DNA of 64,000 nucleotides, taken from contig JAEEQN010000004.1 of NCBI GenBank assembly GCA_016285345.1, positions 1 to 64,000 on the forward strand. Reading direction: 5' to 3'. The DNA comes from Victivallales bacterium. GTDB lineage: Bacteria; Verrucomicrobiota; Lentisphaeria; Victivallales; UBA1829. The position numbers and the translations under genes are program-made. Below, piece after piece: positions 7,717 to 17,157 of the stretch (position 1 is the first letter of the stretch; each line of letters begins with the position of its first letter). The notes beneath the pieces are model-generated. The model did no database searches and was not told where the DNA came from. It saw only the letters and a list, made by a program, of their open reading frames with translations.

Positions 7717-8520
7717 ATGTGCGAACTTAAGCCGTTTTTCCCGAACAAAACAGCAGAAAAGCTTTATGAATATGCGAAAGTAGAGGTAAAAAAAGAAAAA
7801 GGCAAGACCGAATTTGTTAAAGATTGTGATGACAAGGATCTTATAAACGAGTTGCTCAACCCGTTAGGCGCGTATCCGCATGCTTTTGTTCTTGGCTGTG
7901 TTATGGATCGGCAAACAAAGGCTGAAAATGCGTGGCAAGTTCCGTGGATCGTTTTCAAGGCTCTCGGAAGATTTGATATTGATTACTTGGCTATATCCAT
8001 TGATGAGATCCATAAGATTTTCAAAGAACAGGTCAAACATCGCTTTAAAGACATAATGGCGGATTTGTTCTGTTGTGCAGTCAAAAGGATTCAAAGAGAC
8101 TATGACGGAGATGCCAGCAGGATTTGGAATGATAAACCTTCAAGCGGTTTGCTGATTTATCGTTTCCTGCAATTTAAGGGTGTCGGGATAAAGATCGCGA
8201 CAATGGCAACTAATATCCTCATGCGTCGGTTCGGAGTAGAACTTAGAGACAGGAGAAGCATTGATGTTTCACCGGACGTTCATACCGTTCGAGTTTTTCA
8301 GAGGCTCGGTTTGACCTCTTTTGATAAGGATAATGAAATCAAGGCGCGAGAGGGAACAATGTATATGGCTCGTGCGATCAACCCAGAATACCCGGGAATC
8401 TTTGATTATCCCTGCTGGTTTGTTGGCAGTCATTTTTGTGATGCCCAAGGCCCCAAATGCAAAAAAGAGGATGGTCAATGTCCCTTTTTTAATTTTTGCC
8501 CCTCAAAAATTGAGAACTAA
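7717..8520 (+). CDS. HhH-GPD DNA glycosylase/AP-lyase-like Fe-S protein
   Basis: The protein has 267 aa. The helix-hairpin-helix FKGVGIKIATM (153-163) aligns with the LPGVGRKTA motif of endonuclease III and keeps the catalytic-type Lys (K159). SPDVHTVRVFQRLGL keeps the catalytic-type Asp (D187), as in VDTHIFRVCNR. Near the C-terminus Cys241, 248, 255 and 261 (C-x6-C-x6-C-x5-C, with Cys233 upstream) could bind a [4Fe-4S] cluster like the EndoIII FCL, though the spacing differs from the canonical C-x6-C-x2-C-x5-C. The N-terminal FVLGCVMDRQTKAENAW is typical of this fold. It probably binds damaged, modified or foreign DNA, and the substrate is unknown. It is AT-rich and lies between the WYL regulator and the FtsK-like gene. 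A GAAAGG ribosome site is present. Confidence 0.78.
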   Translation: MCELKPFFPNKTAEKLYEYAKVEVKKEKGKTEFVKDCDDKDLINELLNPLGAYPHAFVLGCVMDRQTKAENAWQVPWIVFKALGRFDIDYLAISIDEIHKIFKEQVKHRFKDIMADLFCCAVKRIQRDYDGDASRIWNDKPSSGLLIYRFLQFKGVGIKIATMATNILMRRFGVELRDRRSIDVSPDVHTVRVFQRLGLTSFDKDNEIKAREGTMYMARAINPEYPGIFDYPCWFVGSHFCDAQGPKCKKEDGQCPFFNFCPSKIEN

Positions 8521-8548
8521 ACGAGGTCTTTAGGAAAGGATTTGTCAT

Positions 8549-9760
8549 ATGAACAACTATACGGAATCTGTCGCTAAAGAGCGCCATTTCCCAAGCTCAA
8601 CGTTGTTGAAAGAAGACGTTTCTCAGAAAGAGAAGGTAAACACCCGAAGTACAAAGGCAAAACTGGAAGAAATCCTGTCCAACTTGAAGATCGACGGACA
8701 TGTCACAAAGGTTTCCGTTGGCCCCAGCGTAACGCAGTATGAAATAACGCTGGAGCCGGGTGTCAGAGCCGACAAGGTTGAAAAGAATAAAAAGGCCATT
8801 ACGGAAGCTTTGGAGGTATCCAGTATTCGCCTTGTCATTCCGATTCCGGGGAAAAACGCTCTTGGAATTCAGGTGCCGAACAAAACAGCCACTCCGGTTT
8901 ATATGCGTTCGCTCCTCGAATCGAAGGAATGGAACGAATCCAGGGCAGCCGTGCCCGTCCTGCTGGGACAGGACATGGAAGGAAAAACAGCCATTCTTGA
9001 TTTTGCGAAAGCGCCGCATCTTCTTGTTGCCGGGGATGCGAAGTCGGAAGTGTCCGCCTGCTTGAACACGATCATCCTGAGCCTTCTCTTCAAGTTTTCT
9101 CCGAATGAACTCACGTTCCTTATCCTTGCGCCCAAGAGCGGACCATTAAGCGTGTTCGGTCGGATTCCGCACATGCTTGTCCCCATTGTGAGCGAACCGA
9201 AAGAGTATGTGCCGACGCTCCGATGGGCAGCGGATGAAGTGGACCGCCGCTATAAGGTGCTGGCTAAAGTCAAGGCAAAGAATCTTACCGCGTTCAATTC
9301 CCGGCTGGCGGATTCGCAACTTCTTACGGACGATAATGGAAACGTGATCCCTCAAAAACTCCCGGTTCTCGTGATTATCATCAGCGAACTCGCCGATGTC
9401 ATGGCGACCGAATCCGCCGACAGAGAGGACGCGGAAACATGCATTTGTCGTATCGCGCAGAATGGCCGTGCCGTAGGCATCCACCTGGTCATCGCAACTC
9501 ACTCGCCTCGCAAAGAAGTCGTTACCGCCCTCATCAAGGCAAATTTTCCAGCCAGGATCGCGTTTCGCGTTGATGACATCAAGAAAAGCCGTCTGCTTTT
9601 GGACACGAAGGGGGCAGAAAACCTGCTCGGGAACGGCGACATGCTGTTCAATCCGCCGGACGGCTCCCCATTAAAGCGCATTCAGAGCCCCTTTGTCTCT
9701 GAAGATGAGGTTTCCAAGGTAGTTGCTGAGGTTCGCAAGCAATCTGAAGAACAGCAATGA
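8549..9760 (+). CDS. FtsK/SpoIIIE-like motor-domain protein with degenerate P-loop
   Basis: The protein has 403 aa and aligns along its length with the FtsK alpha-beta motor (GPSVTQYEITLEPGVRADKV; IPIPGKNALGIQVPNK; PHLLVAG; IPHMLVPIV; RWAADEVDRRYKVLA; ANFPARIAFRV; LLGNGDMLF). The N-terminal membrane region and C-terminal gamma/winged-helix domain are absent. The Walker A site, normally GTTGSGKS, reads GDAKSEVS (162-169) with no GK. The Walker B Asp is replaced (IIISELAD), although the Glu (E280) remains. The reading frame is intact, so this looks like a stable pseudo-ATPase and not a recent lesion. It may have a structural, DNA-binding or partner-dependent role. The downstream Sel1 gene overlaps its stop codon by 4 nt. 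Confidence 0.85.
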   Translation: MNNYTESVAKERHFPSSTLLKEDVSQKEKVNTRSTKAKLEEILSNLKIDGHVTKVSVGPSVTQYEITLEPGVRADKVEKNKKAITEALEVSSIRLVIPIPGKNALGIQVPNKTATPVYMRSLLESKEWNESRAAVPVLLGQDMEGKTAILDFAKAPHLLVAGDAKSEVSACLNTIILSLLFKFSPNELTFLILAPKSGPLSVFGRIPHMLVPIVSEPKEYVPTLRWAADEVDRRYKVLAKVKAKNLTAFNSRLADSQLLTDDNGNVIPQKLPVLVIIISELADVMATESADREDAETCICRIAQNGRAVGIHLVIATHSPRKEVVTALIKANFPARIAFRVDDIKKSRLLLDTKGAENLLGNGDMLFNPPDGSPLKRIQSPFVSEDEVSKVVAEVRKQSEEQQ

Positions 9761-10311
9761 CGGAACAGGAATTCAATGCTCTGAAAAATCAAACTGTGGC
9801 TACGTTGTTTCAGGTAGGCAAATGTTACGAAACGGGTGATGGCGTTGGCAAGGATGAGGCGGAGGCTGTCAAATGGTACCGTATGGCGGCGGAGCATGGT
9901 TGCGCCGATGCGATGTTTGAACTCAGCAAATGCTATACATTCGGTATTAGCGTGAGGCGGAACCGTGTAACAGCGGCAAAATGGCTGCAAAAAGCCGCCG
10001 AGCATGACCATGTGAGAGCAATGTTTATCCTCGGCAACTGGTATCTGTCAAAACGGCGTGGCATTGAATACAACCCACGCAAAGCCGCCTGGTGGTTCCG
10101 CAGAGCAGCGGACAACGGTGATGCTTGGGGCATGTTTCACCTCGGGGAATGCTATGCGGACGGTGTCGGGATGAAGAAAGATTATGACGCGGCGTATTTA
10201 TGGTTTTGCCGTGCCGTGCTTGCCGCCCCTGACGATGAGGTTTTGTATCAATCCGTCCAAAACAAAATCTATGACCCGAACTTGAAAGAAGTTCTGGGAA
10301 AGAAAAACTAG
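9757..10311 (+). CDS. Sel1-repeat (TPR-like) protein
   Basis: The protein has 184 aa with about four Sel1-like repeats: GKCYETGDGVGKDEAEAVKW (20-39), SKCYTFGISVRRNRVTAAKW, GNWYLSKRRGIEYNPRKAAW and GECYADGVGMKKDYDAAYLW. They form an alpha-solenoid for protein-protein contacts. No signal peptide is present, so it is predicted cytoplasmic. The ATGA overlap with the FtsK-like gene implies translational coupling and probably equimolar partners. Sel1 proteins often accompany stress and defence systems. The specific role here is unknown. Confidence 0.88.
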   Translation: MTEQEFNALKNQTVATLFQVGKCYETGDGVGKDEAEAVKWYRMAAEHGCADAMFELSKCYTFGISVRRNRVTAAKWLQKAAEHDHVRAMFILGNWYLSKRRGIEYNPRKAAWWFRRAADNGDAWGMFHLGECYADGVGMKKDYDAAYLWFCRAVLAAPDDEVLYQSVQNKIYDPNLKEVLGKKN

Positions 10312-10343
10312 GCTAAATTATTCTATTTGCCGCTTCGCTGGGG

Positions 10344-10478
10344 GCTCGCATTCGCGAGCCTCGGTGAACTCGTTTGCACGAGTTCGACTGATTACTTTAC
10401 CGCGAGACGCGAACGGCAGAGTAACTTTTGAGTGAGGAGGGCATTTGTTTTCCTGACCGCGGGGCGCTAACGGCAGAG
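10344..10478 (-). repeat. Right inverted-repeat block of the four-gene island
   Basis: TTACTTTACCGCGAGACGCGAACG (10392-10415) is the reverse complement, with one mismatch, of 6396-6419. A second, outer copy, ACCGCGGGGCGCT-AACGGCAGAG, lies at 10456-10478. In this block and the left one, the outer copies continue GCGGTCA and the inner copies GCGGTAAA, so inner matches inner and outer matches outer. Two hairpins (GGCTCGC/GCGAGCC at 10344-10361 and GAACTCG/CGAGTTC at 10364-10383) lie on the island side. Confidence 0.6.
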
Positions 10479-10504
10479 GGTATTATTACTGCTGAGATAG
10501 GGGC

Positions 10505-10579
10505 GGATCATTCGTCCCGGCGGGGAGCAGCCGGGCACTGCCGCAGTGGAGGCTATGCCTCTCAGCTGAGGATCATTCG
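10505..10579. repeat. 10-nt direct repeat GGATCATTCG at the dnaQ-like 3' end
   Basis: GGATCATTCG occurs at 10505-10514 and again at 10570-10579, where it contains the end and stop of the exonuclease gene. It could be a remnant of a duplication at an insertion edge. At this length chance is also possible. Nothing else was identified in 10479-10572. Confidence 0.3.
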
Positions 10580-11127
10580 GCCTGGTGGCGGGGATCGCCG
10601 CAGAGGATGTTCATCGCCATGGTGAAGAGGGAGAAGGTGACGTCGGCATCGTAGGCGGCGCGGTGGGGCTGGCCGGGGAAGTTGTCGGGCACGGGGAATT
10701 TCGAGCGGAGGAATTCGAGGCTGTAGCTGGAAAGTCCGGGATATGCGCGTCGGAAGATCGGGATGCTGTCGTAGGCGCCGCCCTGGATCAGCTCCATGCC
10801 GCAGCGCGCGAGGCTCTCCTGCATGAACGACAGGTCGAACCGGGCGTTGTGCGCCACCAGACGCGATTTCCGGGCGAAATCCATGAACTTGAACCCGGCC
10901 TCCCTGAACTTCGGCGCGTCGGCGACCATGGCGTCGTCGATGCCGGTCAGCGCGGTCAGACGCGGCGGAATGGGTACGCCGGGATTCACGAGCGTCTGGA
11001 ACCTCGAAACGGAGCCGTCGAGCTCCACGCGTACCGCGCCGATCTCGATGATGCGGTCGCGGACCGCGCTGAAGCCGGTCGTTTCGAGGTCGAAGACGGT
11101 GAACGGTCCGGAGCTGAGCCAGTTCAT
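10573..11127 (-). CDS. DnaQ-like 3'-5' exonuclease (DEDDh)
   Basis: The protein has 184 aa and is essentially a single exonuclease domain. Exo I is FTVFDLETTGF (Asp13, Glu15), Exo II is LVAHNARFDLSFM, and Exo III is HRAAYDADVTFSLF, giving a complete DEDDh metal site. The family removes 3' nucleotides, as in the Pol III epsilon proofreading subunit or stand-alone repair nucleases. There is no C-terminal clamp-loader or UvrC extension, so the exact partner is open. It starts 34 nt after the glycogen phosphorylase stop on the same strand and may be co-transcribed with it. Confidence 0.9.
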   Translation of the reverse strand: MNWLSSGPFTVFDLETTGFSAVRDRIIEIGAVRVELDGSVSRFQTLVNPGVPIPPRLTALTGIDDAMVADAPKFREAGFKFMDFARKSRLVAHNARFDLSFMQESLARCGMELIQGGAYDSIPIFRRAYPGLSSYSLEFLRSKFPVPDNFPGQPHRAAYDADVTFSLFTMAMNILCGDPRHQAE

Positions 11128-11161
11128 GGGGGACGGATCCTGTTTCAGTTCGGGCGGACGC

Positions 11162-13651
<2,490 letters not shown>

Positions 13652-13793
13652 GGTTTGAAAACTCCTTCTTGCAAGGCAGTGAAATGGGCTGTATTGTGTG
13701 CCGGAAGATTTGATTTGTTCCGGTGACCACGCGATCCCCGGTCGGAATCGGATGCCGTTCCGTTTCGGGCGCGTGCAAAAAACAATGCTATAT

Positions 13794-13822
13794 ACTATAC
13801 TCCGGAATCCCTTTGTTTTCAA
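13794..13822 (-). promoter_or_regulatory. glgP promoter
   Basis: On the minus strand there is TTGAAA (13817-13822), 17 nt and TATAGT (13794-13799). The leader before the ATG at 13651 is about 135 nt long. I see no conserved leader structure in it. Confidence 0.7.
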
Positions 13823-13958
13823 CCCGGAATGCTATGCGCGGAACGAAAAACGCGTGTTTTGAACATGTTCCGGAACGACGGCCCGTAAAGTGAAAAAGGA
13901 AGCACGGCGGTCATGATTCAAAAAGACGGGAAAAAGACTGATTTCCGCTCTTGTCTTC

Positions 13959-13987
13959 TTGATTTCAAACCGTTTCGAGTCTATATT
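13959..13987 (+). promoter_or_regulatory. Promoter of structured RNA copy 1 / gcv operon
   Basis: There is TTGATT (13959-13964), a 17-nt spacer and TATATT (13982-13987). The predicted transcription start near 13994 falls about 9 nt before the first stem of the RNA element. The stretch 13823-13958 between this and the divergent glgP promoter shows nothing else. Confidence 0.65.
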
Positions 13988-14002
13988 ATTTTATGGCATC
14001 TC

Positions 14003-14154
14003 TCTTGATTGTGTCCGGCGGCTTTTCGCATCCGGGCAAAGTCCGACTGGAAAGATTCTCGACGGTTACGTTTTCAGGTAGCCGCCTTCATATCTTTCTT
14101 CATCGTCTTTTTGCCCGTCTGCTGAAAATCCATCCGCCCCCGAATCAATCGAGA
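14003..14154 (+). ncRNA. Structured leader RNA, copy 1 (candidate riboswitch or sRNA, class unknown)
   Basis: This 152-nt element precedes gcvT. Stems: P1 TCTTGATTG (14003-14011) with CAATCGAGA (14146-14154); P2 CGGGCAAA (14033-14040) with TTTGCCCG (14110-14117); P3 AAAGAT (14051-14056) with ATCTTT (14092-14097); P4 CGGTTAC (14063-14069) with GTAGCCG (14078-14084). The P4 loop TTTTCAG (14071-14077) can pair with CTGAAAA (14122-14128), a pseudoknot. Conserved unpaired blocks shared with copy 2 are TCCGGCGGCTTTTCGCATC, CCGACTGGAAAGAT, ACGTTTTCAG and TCTGCTGAAAATCCAT. It ends about 86 nt before the gcvT ATG. No canonical glycine-riboswitch core is visible. A cis-regulatory role is inferred from position. 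Confidence 0.75.
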
Positions 14155-14240
14155 TACCTCTTGTGATGTTTTTTCGACAACAAACGGCGGGCCCGGCGCA
14201 TCCAGTCTTTTCCGGTTCCCGCTTCAGAAAGGCGCTTCCC

Positions 14241-15347
14241 ATGGACGAAACTCTCCTGAAAACCCCGTTGGCCGACGAACACGTCGCGCTCGGCGCGCGC
14301 ATGGTCCCCTTCGCCGGCTGGTACATGCCGGTCCAGTACAAGGAAGGCATCCTCGCCGAACACAAGTACACGCGGGAACACGTCTCGCTGTTCGACATCT
14401 GCCACATGGGCGAGTTCACCGCCGCAGGACCCGGCGCGGCGGAAGCGCTCGACGCCGCGCTGGCGCGTTCCGTGGCGGACCAGAAGGACGGCGTCTGCCG
14501 CTACAATTTTCTGCTGAACGAAGCGGGCGGCGTGATCGATGACCTGATCGTGTACCGGATGGGCGCGGAAGAGTTCTTCATCGTGGTGAACGCGGCGCGG
14601 ATCGCGGTCGATTTCGCAGAGCTCCGTAAACGTCTTCCCGCTTCTGTCAAGCTGGAGAATCTCTCCGATTCCATGGCGAAATTCGACCTTCAGGGGCCGG
14701 ATTCGACGGCGGTGGTGACCGCGCTCGGTCTGGATGCCGCCGCCCTGCCGAAGTATTACCACTGGGCTAAGTTCAATCTTTTCGGGCTCGACATGCTCAT
14801 CAGCCGTACCGGATACACCGGCGAGCTTGGGTTTGAGCTGTATTTCGATGCTGCGCACGCGGTCGACGTGTGGCGGAAACTCCTCGCCTGTCCGGGCGTG
14901 AAGCCCGCCGGGCTCGGCGCGCGCGACACGCTCCGTCTGGAGATGGGCTATCCGTTGTACGGCGACGAGATGGACGAGGCGACCACTCCGGTCGAGGCGG
15001 GATTCGGCGCGATGCTGAAACTCGACAAATCCGACCGTAAATTCGTCGGTTCCGATGCACTCCGCACTGTCCCGCCGAAAAAGCATCTGCGCGGGCTCGT
15101 GCTGGAAGGCCGCCGCGCCGCCCACACGGGGACGCCTGTCCTGCTCAACGGAACGCAGGTCGGCACGATCACGTCCGGCACGTTCGCGCCCTCGCTGGGC
15201 TGCGCCGTGGCGATGGCATACTTCGACGCTTCGGCGGAGATTCCGGCGGACGCGGAGTTCGAGGTGGAACTCCACCGTGCCGTCGTGAAGGCGAAACTCG
15301 CCCCGCTGCCGTTCTGGACGCACGGCACGGCCAACCCGAAAAAGTAA
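14241..15347 (+). CDS. gcvT: Aminomethyltransferase (glycine cleavage T-protein)
   Basis: The protein has 368 aa. The ATG at 14241 follows AGAAAGGCG and gives the usual family N-terminus (KTPLADEHVALGARMVPFAG). An ATG at 14163 would add 26 unrelated residues. T-protein releases ammonia from the aminomethyl-lipoyl H-protein and makes 5,10-methylene-THF. Signatures include DICHMGEF, LLNEAGGVIDDLIVYR, the folate-site segment ISRTGYTGELGFELYF, and ARDTLRLEMGYPLYGDE. It is the first gene of gcvT-gcvH-gcvPA-gcvPB, which encodes a nearly complete glycine cleavage system. The L-protein is not in the window. Confidence 0.97.
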   Translation: MDETLLKTPLADEHVALGARMVPFAGWYMPVQYKEGILAEHKYTREHVSLFDICHMGEFTAAGPGAAEALDAALARSVADQKDGVCRYNFLLNEAGGVIDDLIVYRMGAEEFFIVVNAARIAVDFAELRKRLPASVKLENLSDSMAKFDLQGPDSTAVVTALGLDAAALPKYYHWAKFNLFGLDMLISRTGYTGELGFELYFDAAHAVDVWRKLLACPGVKPAGLGARDTLRLEMGYPLYGDEMDEATTPVEAGFGAMLKLDKSDRKFVGSDALRTVPPKKHLRGLVLEGRRAAHTGTPVLLNGTQVGTITSGTFAPSLGCAVAMAYFDASAEIPADAEFEVELHRAVVKAKLAPLPFWTHGTANPKK

Positions 15348-15414
15348 CTCTTTTCTACTCCAAAAAACAAACAACCTTTTTACACCCATACCAACCCCAT
15401 TTCAGGAGAAAACC

Positions 15415-15783
15415 ATGGCGAAATACTACGCTGAAACGCACGAATGGATTGAACTCGACGGAACCACCGCTACGCTCGGCATCTCCAAATACGCCGCCGA
15501 TGCCCTCGGAGACATCACCTATGTCGAGATTCCGGCGTCCGGCAAGGCCGTCGCGGCCGGCGAAGTCCTCTGCACGGTCGAGTCCGTGAAGGCCGTCTCC
15601 GACGTCTACGCGCCTGTCTCGGGCACCGTCGGCGAAGGCAACGCCGATCTCGAAGCCGATCCCGCCGCGCTCAACGCCGATCCGGAAAATACCTGGATCT
15701 GCAAGCTCGAAGGCGTGAATGCGTCCGATCTCGGCGGCCTGATGGACGCCGACGCCTACGCCAAGTTCGTCGAATCGCTCTGA
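15415..15783 (+). CDS. gcvH: Glycine cleavage system H-protein
   Basis: The protein has 122 aa, normal length for the family. It begins AKYYAETHEWIEL and carries the lipoylation site in CTVESVKAVSDVYAP (the Lys of ESVKA). This lipoyl carrier shuttles the aminomethyl group between P- and T-proteins. A CAGGAG ribosome site precedes the ATG. It lies 67 nt after gcvT and 36 nt before gcvPA. Confidence 0.97.
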   Translation: MAKYYAETHEWIELDGTTATLGISKYAADALGDITYVEIPASGKAVAAGEVLCTVESVKAVSDVYAPVSGTVGEGNADLEADPAALNADPENTWICKLEGVNASDLGGLMDADAYAKFVESL

Positions 15784-15819
15784 TCCATTTTTCCGTTCAC
15801 CAGCAGAAAGGCGACAACC

Positions 15820-17157
15820 ATGCCTTACATCCCGAATACCGACGCCGACCGGGCCGAAATGCTCGCCGCGGCGGGATTTGCCTCCATTGAGGAGATGTGG
15901 GAGAAGGCCGGGGTGAAGTTCCCCGCGCCCCCGCTCGACGGCATCCCCGAAGGCAAATCCGAGTTCGAGGTCATGTCGTACCTCTCCGGCCTCGCCGAAA
16001 TGAACGCCACGCACCTGATCAACTTCGTGGGCGGCGGCTACTACGACCACATCATCCCCGCTGCCGCCGACGCCATCGCCGCGCGCGGCGAGTTCTACAC
16101 CGCCTACACCCCGTACCAGCCGGAAGCCTCCCAGGGCACGCTCCAGGCCATCTACGAATACCAGACCGCGATCTGCCGCCTGACCGGCATGGAGGTCTCC
16201 AACGCCAGCCTGTACGACGGCGGCACCGCGCTCTTCGAGGCCATGATGATGGCCGCCCACATCACCGGACGCCGCCAGGTCGTGATCTCCGCCGCCGTCT
16301 CCCCCATCTTCCGTCGCATGATCGAATGCTACTGCCGGAACCTGGACCTGGAACGCATCGAGATCGCGGACGGACGCGGCACGGATTCCAACCTGGACGC
16401 CGTCATTGCTGCGATCACCGACCGCACGGCGTGCGTGATCGTGCAGTATCCGAACTTCTTCGGCGAGGTCGAGGACCTGGCCGGAATTGCGGCCGCCGCG
16501 CAGGCGAAAGGCGCGCTCGCTGTGTGCTCGACGTACCCCGTGGCGCTCGGCTGCCTGAAGACGCCCGGCGAGATGGGATTCGACATCGTGACCGGCGAGG
16601 GCCAGAGCCTCGGCATCCCGCTGAGTTTCGGCGGCCCGTACCTCGGATTCATGGCCGTGAAGTCCAAATACATGCGCAAGATGCCCGGCCGCGTGGTCGG
16701 CCGCACCGTGGACCTGAACGGCAAGACCGGCTACGTGCTGACGCTCCAGACCCGCGAACAGCACATCCGCCGCGAACACGCCACCAGCAACATCTGCTCC
16801 AACGAGAGTCTGTGCGCCCTGAACGCCCTGATCTACCTTTCCCTTTGCGGAAAGAACGGGTTCAGACAGGTCGGCGAACTCTGCATGTCGAAGGCCGTGT
16901 ACGCACGCGAACAGCTCCTCGCGATCGACGGCGTGTCGGCGGTCGGTTCCGGCGCGTTCTTCAACGAATTCGTGATCGAGACCCCGCTCGACGGCGCGGA
17001 ACTGGTCGGCAAGCTCATCGACAAGGGCTTCGCCGCCGGATTCCCGCTTGGACGCTATTACCCCGAACGCAAGAACCAGATCCTTGTGGCCGTGACCGAA
17101 AAGCGCACCCGCGAGGAGATCAAGGCGCTTGCAAACGCGATGGAGGCGCTGATATGA
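15820..17157 (+). CDS. gcvPA: Glycine dehydrogenase (decarboxylating) subunit 1
   Basis: The protein has 445 aa and is the N-terminal half of the split P-protein. Signatures include FVGGGYYDHIIPAAADAI, FYTAYTPYQPEASQGTLQAI (close to the bacterial GcvPA consensus), ASLYDGGTALFEA and LQTREQHIRREHATSNIC. With GcvPB it decarboxylates glycine and loads the aminomethyl group onto H-protein. Its TGA overlaps the gcvPB ATG, indicating coupled translation of the heteromer. Confidence 0.97.
   Translation: MPYIPNTDADRAEMLAAAGFASIEEMWEKAGVKFPAPPLDGIPEGKSEFEVMSYLSGLAEMNATHLINFVGGGYYDHIIPAAADAIAARGEFYTAYTPYQPEASQGTLQAIYEYQTAICRLTGMEVSNASLYDGGTALFEAMMMAAHITGRRQVVISAAVSPIFRRMIECYCRNLDLERIEIADGRGTDSNLDAVIAAITDRTACVIVQYPNFFGEVEDLAGIAAAAQAKGALAVCSTYPVALGCLKTPGEMGFDIVTGEGQSLGIPLSFGGPYLGFMAVKSKYMRKMPGRVVGRTVDLNGKTGYVLTLQTREQHIRREHATSNICSNESLCALNALIYLSLCGKNGFRQVGELCMSKAVYAREQLLAIDGVSAVGSGAFFNEFVIETPLDGAELVGKLIDKGFAAGFPLGRYYPERKNQILVAVTEKRTREEIKALANAMEALI

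Noticed and set aside
6396..10415. Integron attC sites as explanation for the flanks
   Set aside because: No integrase is present, the flanks are inverted to each other, and I cannot see the paired R/L box layout of attC.
13652..13822. N-terminal extension of glycogen phosphorylase to the ATG at 13822
   Set aside because: It overlaps the -35 box, encodes unrelated residues, and the ATG at 13651 has a good ribosome site.
14003..14154. Canonical glycine riboswitch before gcvT
   Set aside because: The characteristic GGAGAG and CUCUCAGG blocks and tandem aptamer layout are absent. The same element also precedes hisF.
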